Shown here piece after piece: positions 1 to 8,853 of a stretch of 64,000 bases of DNA. The translations under genes were made by a program, and so were the position numbers. The stretch is taken from assembly GCA_028681335.1 (NCBI GenBank), contig JAQUIT010000007.1:85990-149989 (forward strand), given 5' to 3'. This stretch comes from Desulfuromonadaceae bacterium (GTDB lineage: Bacteria; Desulfobacterota; Desulfuromonadia; Geobacterales; Pseudopelobacteraceae). Positions within the stretch are counted from its first letter, which is position 1. Every line of letters begins with the position of its first letter. The notes beneath the pieces are model-generated. The model was not told the origin of the DNA, did no database searches, and saw only the letters and a program-made list of their open reading frames with translations.

Positions 1-397
1 GGTAATACCCACTGGCAGTGCTCCTGCTGTTACAGACCATGTAAACGGAGCAACTCCACCACTATTCGTGATAACTTTGTAGTAGTTGCCCGTCCCAATT
101 CTGTAAGTAGGTAGTGGGCTTGTGGTGGTGATTGCAAGCGCCCCAGGCAGGACGGTTAGAGTAAACGCTTTGCTTACTGTTGAAGTAGTGCTGTCAGCGA
201 CCTGAAGAGTAAAATTGTATGTACCAGGAGTAGTCGTTGCCCCTGTTAACAGCCCAGTTGTAGGTGTAAGGGTAATACCCACTGGCAGTGCTCCTGCTGT
301 TACAGACCATGTAAACGGAGCAACTCCACCACTATTCGTGATAACTTTGTAGTAGTTGCCCGTCCCAATTCTGTAAGTAGGTAGTGGGCTTGTGGTG
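1..397 (-). repeat. In-frame 270-bp tandem duplication of an Ig-like domain
   Basis: Bases 1-127 are identical to 271-397, an offset of 270 bp or exactly 90 codons. The translated unit reads like a putative-Ig (He_PIG) domain, with GGVAPFTWSV and ALPVGIT blocks. Identity at the DNA level points to recent duplication or gene conversion. More copies may lie beyond the left edge. Confidence 0.9.
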
Positions 398-3300
398 TTA
401 ATAGATATTAGTGTTACCACAGTCACTGTTGTTGTCCCAATCCCAACCCCCCCATTCGAATCCGTTACCTTAAACGTCATCGTATGAGTACCTACCCCCA
501 GAACAGTCTTAAGGGTGTTGTAGGAAATAGTCGGATTAGCGGTGAAGTAATCGTATGCCCCGGCATTATCAACGTTCCAGGCATAAGTAAGCGGTGCCGT
601 ATTGCAGGCATCCAGCGTATCTGTGCCTGAACCTGCCAATGTCACACTGCCACCAGGTAGAACAGTATATGGCCCGCCAGGGATTGCAGTCGGGTTGTGG
701 TTAATTACGGTCACATTGTTCGTAACCTGTGCAGTTTCTCCAGTTCCACTATCGATTACACCCAATGTCACCGGATAGGTTCCGATGGGAAGCGTGATAT
801 TGTTGACGTTTTGCGTCGAATAGTTGAGGCCCTGGATCAACCAGCTGTAGCCGGTAATTGAGCCGGTAGATGCGGTTGATGTGCTGTTAAAGGCAATAGT
901 GTCACAGAAGCCGATACTGCCACTGATCGGGGTGGTGGTGAAGCTGGCTGTGAGTGCTCCGGTGACGATCACGTCAATCGGTGCTGATACCGCTACGCCG
1001 CCAAGACTGTCTGTTACGCTGGCGGTGATGGTGTGCGTACCGGTTGCGACACCTGTCCAGGTATAGGCATAGGGGGCAGAAGCCGGAGTTGGATCAACTC
1101 CAATCAGGTTTGCACCTTCATAAAAGGCTATCTGACTGATGGTTGCGCCGCTGGGGAGTCCGCCGCTGAGGGTGGCGGTCAGGGTGATCGACCCCGGTGC
1201 GGTAAATGTTCCCGAAGCAGCAACCGATACTGACAGCGGGCTGGCTATGCCGGAGAAGGTGGAACCTTTGGCATTGAACGCCTCAACCTTGTAGACAGCT
1301 CCTGCAACCGGATTGGAAACGGTATAGCTCGTGCTGTTGGCCAGAAGATTGGCACTGTTCAGTTTGGTATATGTTGCACCGCCATCGGTGGAACTATATA
1401 CGTTGTAACCGATCTCGTTGGCCGGGTTGCCGTAGGTTGCGAGAGATGTATAGGTTACGGGTGTGGGGTCGGTCCACGTTACCGTAACAGCCCCGTTGTT
1501 TGATACCGCCTTTGCGCTGAAAGCCGGCGGCATGAGGGCGTTGTATTTCAGTACGATCGGCCGCATCATGTCCATCTCTTCATGGCTCAGGATGTGGCAG
1601 TGCCAGACGTACTCCCAGCCGAAGTCATACATGACATTGGTGACAACCGGGGTACGGGCGTTTCCTGTTGTCCAGTCAACGCTGTTGAAACCCATTGGTG
1701 AATCAATCGGAATCGCCGGGTTGAGTGGGCGCAGGCTGTTGGTAATGCCGAATGGCAGTGCCGGAGTACGTGGGCGCACGGCGACGATGGTGTCTTCCAG
1801 CGGGCTGATTTTAACAACCTCTTTCCAGCCGAGTTCGTTCGGTTCCGGCATAAGAATCTGACCATCCCAACCGACACGGTTGATCACCTGCACGTCAAAA
1901 ATATGGAAGTGAATCGGGTGCGTATCGACACCGTTGTGCGAGATCTTCCAGATCTGGGTGCCGTCAGCCAGGGTCTGGGTGCCGGGGACTACGGACACAT
2001 TTACCTGGGTTGAGTCATTGATGGTTTCGGTCGGGATATCGGAGAAACCATACAGGATAAGGTTTGCATTGAGTGTTGTCGGATTGGGCAGCTGCATGGC
2101 GAGGTTGCCGCTCATACGACCGTAGATCGGGTCAAAGGAAGCACCCATCTCATCGTGAATCCCTTTTGGTTCGGTTGGTACCTTGACGCTTTCGCCAGCC
2201 AACGTCTTGAACTGCAGGAACTGGTCATTGATCTGGTTAATACCCTCCCACGGGAAGTTGGTGGGGAAGAATGAATTCGGATAGGCATCCTTGTAGGCGG
2301 CCTGGCCAACGATAATCGGTTCCTGAGCTCTTTCAAAGAGTGTCTTTGCCGGTGCCGGGTTAAGGGCCGTTACCGGTGCCGCTGAGGTGAATTCTTTTTC
2401 CAGGTTGGCCTGGCTGAAGGTGTAGGCCGGGTCTGTGCCGGCAGATGCACGGACGATAACCTGCATGACGGTACGGGTATTGGGAGCGTAGCCGACCAGC
2501 GGGCCGTGACCGCCTACCCAGGAACCGGTGGCCGGATCGTAGGTGCCGCCATTACCGAAACCGCCGGAATCACGCATGTCGGGGGCACCGGTGTAATAAT
2601 CATAACCGGCTACACCGGCAGGCCAGGCGGCCGGGGCATCGTTGTACAGAATGAGGGTTTGTCCGGCGTAGTTGCTGAAATCGACGAGCACGTCAACGCG
2701 TTCTGCCGGACCTACGGCGAGGCCCATTTTGTCGACATTGCCGACCCAGAAGGCGGTCGGGTCAATGTTATAGGTAATCGGTTGCGGGTTGATAACCACC
2801 GGCTTTGGCAGGAAGCCGCTGTCGGTGCCGATCTGAATAAAACTTGGTCCTGCAAGGGCTGGGTCAGGAACACCGCCGTCGCGGCCGTCTACCGGCCAGA
2901 ACTCCGGCCATGGGTTGCCGCCTAACGCTGCTTGAGCAGCCAGTTCAGCCGATGCCGTAACCATCTTTACTTCGGTTTTGTTGGAGCGGTTAGCTGCAAG
3001 CAGCCTGGTGTCGGGGCTCAGCTGTGCCGGGTCGGCTTTGTAAAATGACAGGTTGAAGAAGCGATCGCTGGCGGCGTTCAGAACGCGGAAGCGATAGGCC
3101 CGGGGATCAACGGTCAGTGTCGGGAAGGCGGTACCGTTTACGACGGCACTATCCTGAAATGCTTCCATCCCCATTGAAACATTGGGTGTTCCCGGAATCA
3201 ACGGTGGTTGTCCAGGTGTGGAGCATTGGGCATAAATAAACGGGTTGTCGCTTGTACAGTCGGCATCAAAGTACGGATTGGCTACCGGGCCATAGGTTAC

Positions 3301-4626
3301 AGCGGTGGCCGGGTAGAACCAGGGGCCATACATCCAGCGACCGTAGGGATTGACGCCGCCGAAGCCTGCGGCCAGGGTCTGTGCCGGCATGTAGACGTGA
3401 GGCAGCCACAGGTCGCCGGTTACCGGAGCGCGGACTCCGTTAACGGCCGGAGCGCTGCCCCAGTTCCACAGTGGGTCGGTAAGGCGGATCTTGGGAAAGT
3501 TTGTTGCCCCGGTAACCGGGTGAGTCACCGGTGTTGCGTCAACGTAGGTTTTGTCCTGAAGTACCAGTGGGATCTGATCCGGAGGTATAATTCCCCGTGT
3601 TTTAAGGTCCTCCTCATATTTGTCGGTGATCAGATACCCGGCTGCGCCGCCGGCATACACATTAAGCCGCGTGATCCCCCAGACATGGTCATGGTAGAAC
3701 ATCATGCGGGCGCTCTGCTGGTTGGTGTAGTAGTAGGTCATCGAGCCGTCGCCCGGATCGGGCATGTCAGGCACGTTCTGGAAACTTACGCCCTTCGTAA
3801 AGGGGGTGTTTTCTTCAACCGGGGTGATCCACTGGTGTGGTGTGCCGTCACTGATCCAGGGGGTGCGACCGCCATGGAGATGGATGACGGCGCGGTTCTG
3901 GGTGTAGCTGGCACAGGTGTTGTTGTTCTGGGTGTTGTCACAGGGGGTACTGACTCCTCGGGAACTGCTCGGGTTGGCCGGGCCGGGGCCTGCACCCATG
4001 ACCGTTGTATCGGTGGGTATGAAGAGGTCGCCTGCCGTACCGGAGGGAAGCCGGTTGGTAAACTTGATACGTACCGGGCGGTCTCTCTCCGAGATAATCA
4101 TCGGTCCCAGGTAGTGGACCGGATCGGGAGTTAAACCGGTACCGCTGGCTGTGTCGGCTGCCGTGCATGCGTGCTGGTCTGCGCCGCATAGATTCTGGCT
4201 CGGCAACGTACCAGCGGAGAGGTTCGTTCCCTGATTGACCTGCACATAACCGCGCAGCAGGGTGCCTGCAGCCGGCAGATCAGAGTGCATCTGCTCCCGG
4301 TACTCGACAAGGTTTATTTCATAATAATCGGAACCGGGGTAGGTCGTAACGTCCGGTTTGGCAACCGGGAGGTATTGGCCAAGATTGTTTTTCTTGGCAA
4401 AACCGATTCCGGGGAGGGTGTCGACAAACTTGGCCAGTGGTGGACTGTTTGCCCAGTTGGCTGTTGTATAATAGTCGGGAGTGGCCGGACGTCCCTGTGC
4501 ATCAAGAGGCCCGGTCGGGATAGCGGGGACGGTGCCCGCCGCCGCAAAGGTGGGGATGTTCCATAGGCAGAACAGCGCGAGCATCAGCCCGAATTTCCCC
4601 ATAGTAATCATTCTGTGAATCTTCAT
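1..4626 (-). CDS. OmpB-like secreted multicopper oxidase with Ig-like repeats (3' end outside window)
   Basis: The reading frame stays open for 1542 codons to the window edge, so the C-terminus is missing. It begins with a signal peptide (MKIHRM...PTFAAAG) behind a GGAGGG ribosome site. All four copper motifs of multicopper oxidases are visible: HLHGG (about 249), HDH (312-314), HPIHFH (903) and HCHILSHEEMDMM (1009). After the oxidase come a fibronectin III-like domain, bacterial Ig/PKD-like domains and at least two near-identical 90-residue putative-Ig repeats. Known context: Geobacter OmpB/OmpC are secreted multicopper proteins with fibronectin III domains, OmpB being needed for reducing insoluble Fe(III). 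Inference: an outer-surface metal-oxide-related protein of that group. The insert between the second and third copper motifs is unusually long. A metal-oxidising or adhesive role is possible. Confidence 0.88.
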   Translation of the reverse strand, partial: MKIHRMITMGKFGLMLALFCLWNIPTFAAAGTVPAIPTGPLDAQGRPATPDYYTTANWANSPPLAKFVDTLPGIGFAKKNNLGQYLPVAKPDVTTYPGSDYYEINLVEYREQMHSDLPAAGTLLRGYVQVNQGTNLSAGTLPSQNLCGADQHACTAADTASGTGLTPDPVHYLGPMIISERDRPVRIKFTNRLPSGTAGDLFIPTDTTVMGAGPGPANPSSSRGVSTPCDNTQNNNTCASYTQNRAVIHLHGGRTPWISDGTPHQWITPVEENTPFTKGVSFQNVPDMPDPGDGSMTYYYTNQQSARMMFYHDHVWGITRLNVYAGGAAGYLITDKYEEDLKTRGIIPPDQIPLVLQDKTYVDATPVTHPVTGATNFPKIRLTDPLWNWGSAPAVNGVRAPVTGDLWLPHVYMPAQTLAAGFGGVNPYGRWMYGPWFYPATAVTYGPVANPYFDADCTSDNPFIYAQCSTPGQPPLIPGTPNVSMGMEAFQDSAVVNGTAFPTLTVDPRAYRFRVLNAASDRFFNLSFYKADPAQLSPDTRLLAANRSNKTEVKMVTASAELAAQAALGGNPWPEFWPVDGRDGGVPDPALAGPSFIQIGTDSGFLPKPVVINPQPITYNIDPTAFWVGNVDKMGLAVGPAERVDVLVDFSNYAGQTLILYNDAPAAWPAGVAGYDYYTGAPDMRDSGGFGNGGTYDPATGSWVGGHGPLVGYAPNTRTVMQVIVRASAGTDPAYTFSQANLEKEFTSAAPVTALNPAPAKTLFERAQEPIIVGQAAYKDAYPNSFFPTNFPWEGINQINDQFLQFKTLAGESVKVPTEPKGIHDEMGASFDPIYGRMSGNLAMQLPNPTTLNANLILYGFSDIPTETINDSTQVNVSVVPGTQTLADGTQIWKISHNGVDTHPIHFHIFDVQVINRVGWDGQILMPEPNELGWKEVVKISPLEDTIVAVRPRTPALPFGITNSLRPLNPAIPIDSPMGFNSVDWTTGNARTPVVTNVMYDFGWEYVWHCHILSHEEMDMMRPIVLKYNALMPPAFSAKAVSNNGAVTVTWTDPTPVTYTSLATYGNPANEIGYNVYSSTDGGATYTKLNSANLLANSTSYTVSNPVAGAVYKVEAFNAKGSTFSGIASPLSVSVAASGTFTAPGSITLTATLSGGLPSGATISQIAFYEGANLIGVDPTPASAPYAYTWTGVATGTHTITASVTDSLGGVAVSAPIDVIVTGALTASFTTTPISGSIGFCDTIAFNSTSTASTGSITGYSWLIQGLNYSTQNVNNITLPIGTYPVTLGVIDSGTGETAQVTNNVTVINHNPTAIPGGPYTVLPGGSVTLAGSGTDTLDACNTAPLTYAWNVDNAGAYDYFTANPTISYNTLKTVLGVGTHTMTFKVTDSNGGVGIGTTTVTVVTLISINTTSPLPTYRIGTGNYYKVITNSGGVAPFTWSVTAGALPVGITLTPTTGLLTGATTTPGTYNFTLQVADSTTSTVSKAFTLTVLPGALAITTTSPLPTYRIGTGNYYKVITNSGGVAPFTWSVTAGALPVGIT

Positions 4627-4664
4627 ATTCCCTCCTTGTAAAGGATTCTTTACCCTTTAAACAC

Positions 4665-4782
4665 CAGTTAACCGCCGATAAAGGCGGATGTACGCCGAGT
4701 AAGGCACAATCATTTAGGGGTAAACCAGAATCTATTTGTCCTGTTTCTTCCGCTTTTATCGGCGTGAATCGGCGGTTTACTG
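4665..4782. repeat. Dispersed ~120-bp element, copy A, with inverted TTAACCGCCGAT ends
   Basis: The left end TTAACCGCCGAT is matched by an inverted right end ATCGGCGGTTTA. The interior carries AGGGGTAAACCAGAAT, also seen in the copies near 9990 and 18427. It fills the gap upstream of the multicopper oxidase gene and resembles a non-coding MITE-like repeat. Confidence 0.7.
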
Positions 4783-4793
4783 TTTTTTTAGGT

Positions 4794-5072
4794 TTATCGG
4801 TTCGTATCGAATGGTTGCGGGGCGTTGTTCCGTTCTTTGGCTCTCTTTGCGTCGTATATTTTCTTGCGTTGTGCTTTTAGAACTTCTGCTGCTGTTTTGC
4901 GTTCTGCCGGTGTGACCCGCTGTTCTCGCTGTTTGCGCACCATTTCTTTTTTGGCGGCTAACTCCGGTGTCATGGGCCTGTCGTTGCGGGCAAATACGAG
5001 GCTACCTGATAATGACAGCAGTGCCGTCAGTAACATCGTCAATCCAATCGTGCCGAACATCTGATTTCTCAT
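4794..5072 (-). CDS. Small secreted or periplasmic hypothetical protein
   Basis: This 92-residue protein starts with a typical signal peptide (MRNQMFGTIGLTM...LVFARN) behind a strong AAAGGAG site, which argues for this strand over the overlapping open frame on the other. The mature part is short, highly charged and rich in Lys, Arg, Glu and Ala (PELAAKKEMVRKQREQR, AEVLKAQRKK), probably a helix. No domain is recognised. It lies just upstream of the multicopper oxidase gene on the same strand, so the two may be expressed together; a helper role is only a guess. Confidence 0.6.
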   Translation of the reverse strand: MRNQMFGTIGLTMLLTALLSLSGSLVFARNDRPMTPELAAKKEMVRKQREQRVTPAERKTAAEVLKAQRKKIYDAKRAKERNNAPQPFDTNR

Positions 5073-5403
5073 GCTGTGCTCCTTTCATTGGTGTGATTTA
5101 CATGTAGTAGTGTGGCTAACGCCTGTTTATCTAAAAATTGCATCAGAAAAGAACAGCATAACCGGCGTCATTTGTTGATAACAATAGTGTAGAAGCAGGT
5201 TGTGTGCCAAATAAGTTGAGCTGTTAAGTTGTTGATATTAGGGAGGTGTGAGTGGAATTTTACGAATAAACGGGAGAGGTTGTCTCAAGTTGAGACTTTT
5301 GTCTCAATGCTTTTGGTCGTGGACAGCGGAAGTTCTTATTGCGGTTTTTTCCCCAATGTATATACTAATGTTTATACATCTGCATTTTGAGAGGAGATTA
5401 GCC
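5073..5403. promoter_or_regulatory. Divergent regulatory region with two palindromes
   Basis: This 331-bp gap separates the small secreted gene from the toxin-antitoxin pair. It holds a perfect 15-bp palindrome GTCTCAAGTTGAGAC (5282-5296) with a further GTCTCAA half-site at 5301-5307. Nearer mazE there is an inverted repeat TGTATATA/TTTATACA (5357-5364 and 5371-5378), placed as an antitoxin operator would be. The rest shows no gene. Confidence 0.55.
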
Positions 5404-5655
5404 ATGACGAAAGCAATACTCAGCATAAAACGGTGGGGTAACAGCCTTGGGGTCCGTTTGCCGGTGGCTGTATTAAGTGAGGCGCACCTGCACATTGATC
5501 AACAGGTTAGTATAGAGGTTTTTGATGGTCACGTAGTTATTACTCCTATTACTGATGCTCCAATGTCTTTGGAGCAAAGACTGGAATGCTTTGATCCGGC
5601 GCGTCACGGCGGGGAAGTGATGGCCACAAACAACATCGGGGCGGAGAGATGGTAG
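5404..5655 (+). CDS. mazE: MazE/AbrB-type antitoxin
   Basis: The 83-residue protein begins MTKAILSIKRWGNSLGVRLP, the hallmark of MazE-like SpoVT/AbrB swapped-hairpin DNA-binding domains (SIKRWGNSLGVRLP). The ATG follows a GAGGAG site; a longer upstream frame lacks support. The C-terminal half (about 50-83) should wrap the toxin. Its last 7 bp overlap the toxin start, the usual translational coupling. By family rule it would neutralise the toxin and repress its own promoter, fitting the inverted repeat just upstream. Confidence 0.85.
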   Translation: MTKAILSIKRWGNSLGVRLPVAVLSEAHLHIDQQVSIEVFDGHVVITPITDAPMSLEQRLECFDPARHGGEVMATNNIGAERW

Positions 5656-6044
5656 CCAGGCCAACATTGGTAGCAGTGAAAAATATCGCCTGGAGCCCTG
5701 ATCGAAAGGACATCATCTGGATTGACTGCAATCCGCAAGTAGGCCAGGAGAGGCGCGATGTGCATCCGTTTCTTGTTCTCTCACCACGAACATTCAATGA
5801 AAGGACTTCACTGGTCATCGGATTACCCATGACAACGGCAGATTACAATGTTGACAATCCCTTTGCCGTGGTGGTTGGACAGGCAAAGGGAAAGAAAACA
5901 GAGAAGAGCAGCTACGTTCTTTGTCATCAGCCAAAATCGTTTGACTGGCGCCTGCGAAGCGCTAAGCCGCACCAACTCGGGAAGTTGGACGATTCACTTT
6001 TTAAGCAGGTGTGCCAGCGTCTGAATCAAATCATTCAGATATAA
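5649..6044 (+). CDS. mazF: MazF/PemK-family toxin with a changed catalytic position
   Basis: The 131-residue protein matches the MazF/PemK mRNA-interferase fold: KDIIWIDCNPQVGQE, then VLSPRTFN, then GLPMTT with the conserved Thr, and a C-terminal helix. In E. coli MazF the first block continues ...HRP with catalytic Arg29; here the aligned residues read VHP, a His in that place. The antitoxin gene overlaps it by 7 bp. It is probably the toxin of the pair, but activity or cleavage mode may differ. It has about 15 extra N-terminal residues before the fold begins. Confidence 0.82.
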   Translation: MVARPTLVAVKNIAWSPDRKDIIWIDCNPQVGQERRDVHPFLVLSPRTFNERTSLVIGLPMTTADYNVDNPFAVVVGQAKGKKTEKSSYVLCHQPKSFDWRLRSAKPHQLGKLDDSLFKQVCQRLNQIIQI

Positions 6045-6048
6045 TGTT

Positions 6049-6190
6049 GAGGCTCTTGCAAAAGTCAAAAAAGTCCCCTCCCCCCTGGCGGGGGAGGGTG
6101 CCATGAAATCAGCAGGTTGCAACTTCACCCCCCCAACCCCCTCCCGTCAAGGGAGGAGGAGTAGATTTCTAAGACTTTTGCACGACCCTC
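6049..6190. repeat. MITE-like element with ~18-bp terminal inverted repeats
   Basis: GAGGCTCTTGCAAAAGTC at the left is matched in inverse orientation by AAGACTTTTGCACGACCCTC at the right, 16 of 18 positions. Inside are two GC-rich stretches (CCCCTCCCCCC...GGGGGAGGG and CCCCCTCCC...GGGAGG) that fold into hairpins. There is no coding capacity. It may also terminate the mazEF transcript. Confidence 0.6.
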
Positions 6191-6311
6191 CATTGAGAGT
6201 AATTTAAAAAGCTGCCATTTGGTAATCTCTGCATCCATTAAAGATGTTTTTCCGTCCTCCCTTTTATCCCTTTAGGCCCACTGGGGCCCTTCATCCCTGT
6301 TAAGCCATGAT

Positions 6312-8018
6312 TCAATGAATGACCCATTCGCTTTGGGGGAGAATCTCCGGGTTGTCGCCGCTGCCGAGGCGTATTATGTAGCAGCCCTTCGATACGTAGC
6401 GTTGTCCGGGGCCAAAGCTTAAACGCTCATAATCACGCACGACCAGATCCATCTGCATGCTCATGATATCAAGAAGATGGTCGCGATAGAGGTTGTCGTA
6501 GAGTAAATTGAGGCCGCGTAGAGCGGTCTGTTTCAGCATTGTTGTTGTCCGGGAGGTAATTCTCCGCTGCCCGAATTCTTTGGCGCTGGAAAGGATGGGG
6601 ACATTGGCGTCTCGAACGCCTTCCTGCGAACCGACATACGGTGTCAGGCGGTAGGGGTAGGTTATGTAGATCCGGCCACGTATTGACTCCGGAATTGTCA
6701 CCGTCTTTTTACCCAGATAGCCTGACGATACAAAAATGTTTCCATGGCCGGCAAGTTTTGATACGAGTTGTGGCAGCTTCGCTATCATCCCGGCATCGGT
6801 CCAGAGGAGCAGTATTGACGGTTTATGCTTTTTTATAAGTTTATCCAGTGTGCTCTTGTTGCCAAGCTGGTGTGCCGAGAGGGTCATCGTTGTCACGGCC
6901 GGACGACCCAGCTCGTGCCAACTGTTCCGGAAGCCGTCCGCCAGCGCCTTGCCAACCGGGGAATCCTGGACTATCTGGAGAATGGCGGTGTGGGAAGAAA
7001 CTGTTTTTAACCGGTTGAGGTAGCGTGCAACCGCTTCACCCTCCTGGGCGTAGCCTTTGTTGAAATAGTAGGTGTACCAGCCGCTCTCGGAGATTACCGG
7101 TAGATCGGTTATCGGGAAAAGGCAGGGGAGTCGCTGCTCCTCGCAGAAATCGTGAATCGGTTGCCAACTGCGGTTCGACATGCCCCCCAGTACGGCAAAA
7201 ACAGGTTTGTCGGCGTTGTAAGCAGCAAGCTGGGCATGCCACGTTTCGGGCGGTCCTTTCAGCTCCCACACATCCAGCGATGCCTTACGAAAGGCGTGCT
7301 TCATCTCAATCGTGGGGTAATAGCCGAATTTTATGAAATCGTTATAGAGATCAAGCTGATGATTTTTCTGGGCAACAAAGTTCTCCAGCGGTTCCAGCAG
7401 GGCCTGGCGATCTTCCTGGCTGACATCGTCGGTAATGATGGTTGCAAAGGAGAATCCGGTGCTGGTTGCCCCCGGGGATGGAGTCGAAGAGAGCGCTTCC
7501 AGATAGGTGATCAGGACATCCATATCTGCATCGTCGAGCGGATAGCGGGGCATGACATCATTAAAAATCTGACCGGTGGGATCGGTGCCGAATCGGAGGG
7601 CGTTTGCCAGGGTTTCCCGGGTGTAGGGAGGGCGCTCCACTACCGTTTTGGCGTAGATGTAACGGCCGGTCCGGTCGGGAGTGTCACCCAGAGAGGGGGG
7701 GCGGCGATACGGTTTGTAGAGCTTGTTGCCGGTGGTGGGGGGGGTGACGACGCCCCCTTCAAAGGAGCCGAGTCCGGCGCGGAGATGACAGCTGGAACAT
7801 GAAAAAGCGCTGCTGTCAACCTCCACGTCGCCACGGATGAAGGCCGGCATGGGAGCCCCGGAAGGGAGAATCCCTTCCCGGTACATCCTCTCGCCGAGGC
7901 GTATGATCTCCGCCTTTGGCAGGTTGTGCGCGGGAGCAGGGGCAGCGTTCCCAAGGGGGGCAGAGGCCATCAACAGTGTGTACACAAGGAATGCAGGAAC
8001 AGCTTTAATCCAATTCAT
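6312..8018 (-). CDS. Cytochrome c fused to a type 1 periplasmic-binding domain
   Basis: The 568-residue protein has a signal peptide (to about residue 26), a class I cytochrome c domain with a single heme site CSSCH (74-78) and a likely axial Met in NDVMPRYPL (156), then from about 195 to 540 a domain resembling the branched-chain amino-acid binding proteins of ABC transporters (PVFAVLGGMSNRSW, SSHTAILQIVQDSPVGKALA, ILLLWTDAGMIAKL). No ABC permease or ATPase is nearby. AGGAT precedes the ATG. Inference: a periplasmic redox protein whose electron transfer or signalling is tied to binding a small molecule. The ligand cannot be read from sequence. Confidence 0.83.
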   Translation of the reverse strand: MNWIKAVPAFLVYTLLMASAPLGNAAPAPAHNLPKAEIIRLGERMYREGILPSGAPMPAFIRGDVEVDSSAFSCSSCHLRAGLGSFEGGVVTPPTTGNKLYKPYRRPPSLGDTPDRTGRYIYAKTVVERPPYTRETLANALRFGTDPTGQIFNDVMPRYPLDDADMDVLITYLEALSSTPSPGATSTGFSFATIITDDVSQEDRQALLEPLENFVAQKNHQLDLYNDFIKFGYYPTIEMKHAFRKASLDVWELKGPPETWHAQLAAYNADKPVFAVLGGMSNRSWQPIHDFCEEQRLPCLFPITDLPVISESGWYTYYFNKGYAQEGEAVARYLNRLKTVSSHTAILQIVQDSPVGKALADGFRNSWHELGRPAVTTMTLSAHQLGNKSTLDKLIKKHKPSILLLWTDAGMIAKLPQLVSKLAGHGNIFVSSGYLGKKTVTIPESIRGRIYITYPYRLTPYVGSQEGVRDANVPILSSAKEFGQRRITSRTTTMLKQTALRGLNLLYDNLYRDHLLDIMSMQMDLVVRDYERLSFGPGQRYVSKGCYIIRLGSGDNPEILPQSEWVIH

Positions 8019-8035
8019 GGTAGTATCCTAAAGGC

Positions 8036-8460
8036 GTGTCTCACGCCTGTTCGCTGTGCTCACTCGAAAACGCAGAGAAAGGCATAAAAATATTTGCAGG
8101 CTGCAGTCCATTGAAAATTCCAGGGATTATGTTGACAAGTTGTTTCTCATATAAATTAACCAGTAGTCCCAATAAAATTCGTCTCTCGCCCGTTCGTTGC
8201 ACTCACTCGAGGGCGCAGAGAGAAGCATGAGAAAACCGTAGAAAATCTTTTTTTGGTTTACTACAAAGAGTGAATGAGACCTTGCCTTTCTCCGCCCTTC
8301 TCTGCGAGAGCCCGCCGTTAAAACCTTTAATCGTTATCTCTTGCCCGTTCGTTGCACTCACTCGAGGGCACAGAGAAAGGCATGAAAAATTGAGAGTGAT
8401 TCATCTTTATCTGCGCTTTGTGATGAGCCGTCTTGGTAATATAAGTCACTAAATAACTGT
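8036..8460. repeat. Left array of the ~153-bp repeat
   Basis: Copies of a unit marked by TCTCGCCCGTTCGTTGCACT begin at 8184 and about 8337 (154-bp spacing), with a diverged copy at 8036. Each continues into GAGGGCGCAGAGA and then a TTTTTTTGGTTTAC stretch. It occupies the whole gap between the cytochrome fusion gene and the GxxExxY gene, except for the gene remnant listed separately. Confidence 0.8.
8090..8183 (-). pseudogene. C-terminal remnant of a second GxxExxY gene
   Basis: Read on the minus strand this fragment gives RILLGLLVNLYEKQLV followed by GIFNGLQPANIF, which lines up residue for residue with the C-terminus of the intact neighbour (RMQLGLLINFNEERLV, RICNGLQTDIFS). Only about 31 codons remain, flanked on both sides by the ~153-bp repeat. 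Deletion by recombination between repeats would explain it. Confidence 0.75.
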
Positions 8461-8853
8461 TTAAGAAAAGATATCGGTCTGCAATCCATTACAAATTCTA
8501 GTGATTCCGTCGACAAGTCGCTCTTCATTGAAATTAATCAGCAGGCCCAATTGCATCCGGGTTAGTTTCAGATAGGTCAACAATTGTTTCTTATGCACCG
8601 GTAGTATTTTTTCAACGGATTTAAGTTCAACGATGATCTTATTCTCTACAAGCAAGTCAATACGAAAACCGTCTCTTTGAACCTCAACCCCCCGATATAC
8701 AACTGGCACGGAAACTTCTCCCTCAACGCTAAGACCGATGTTTTTCAATTCGATGAGCATGCAAGACTGGTAAACGGACTCAAGTAGGCCCGGTCCAAGC
8801 TCTTTGTGTACGGCGATAGCCGCTCCAATTATCTGGGAAGAAAGATCTTTCAT
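8461..8853 (-). CDS. GxxExxY family protein (PD-(D/E)XK nuclease-like)
   Basis: The 130-residue protein carries the family-naming motif in GPGLLESVY (about 21-29) and a PD-(D/E)XK-like core: FRIDLLVENKIIVELKSVE, with the Asp, Glu and Lys spaced as in restriction-like nucleases. The biochemical role is unknown. It is embedded between two arrays of a ~153-bp repeat, and a remnant of a second copy lies about 280 bp downstream. The setting suggests the gene and repeats move or recombine together. Catalysis is unproven. Confidence 0.85.
   Translation of the reverse strand: MKDLSSQIIGAAIAVHKELGPGLLESVYQSCMLIELKNIGLSVEGEVSVPVVYRGVEVQRDGFRIDLLVENKIIVELKSVEKILPVHKKQLLTYLKLTRMQLGLLINFNEERLVDGITRICNGLQTDIFS

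Noticed and set aside
3208-4134. Long open frame of 308 codons on the plus strand
   Set aside because: It is antisense to the multicopper oxidase, whose copper motifs and signal peptide lie on the minus strand.
4825-5064. 79-codon open frame on the plus strand
   Set aside because: The minus-strand frame has a strong ribosome site and signal peptide; this one is its shadow.
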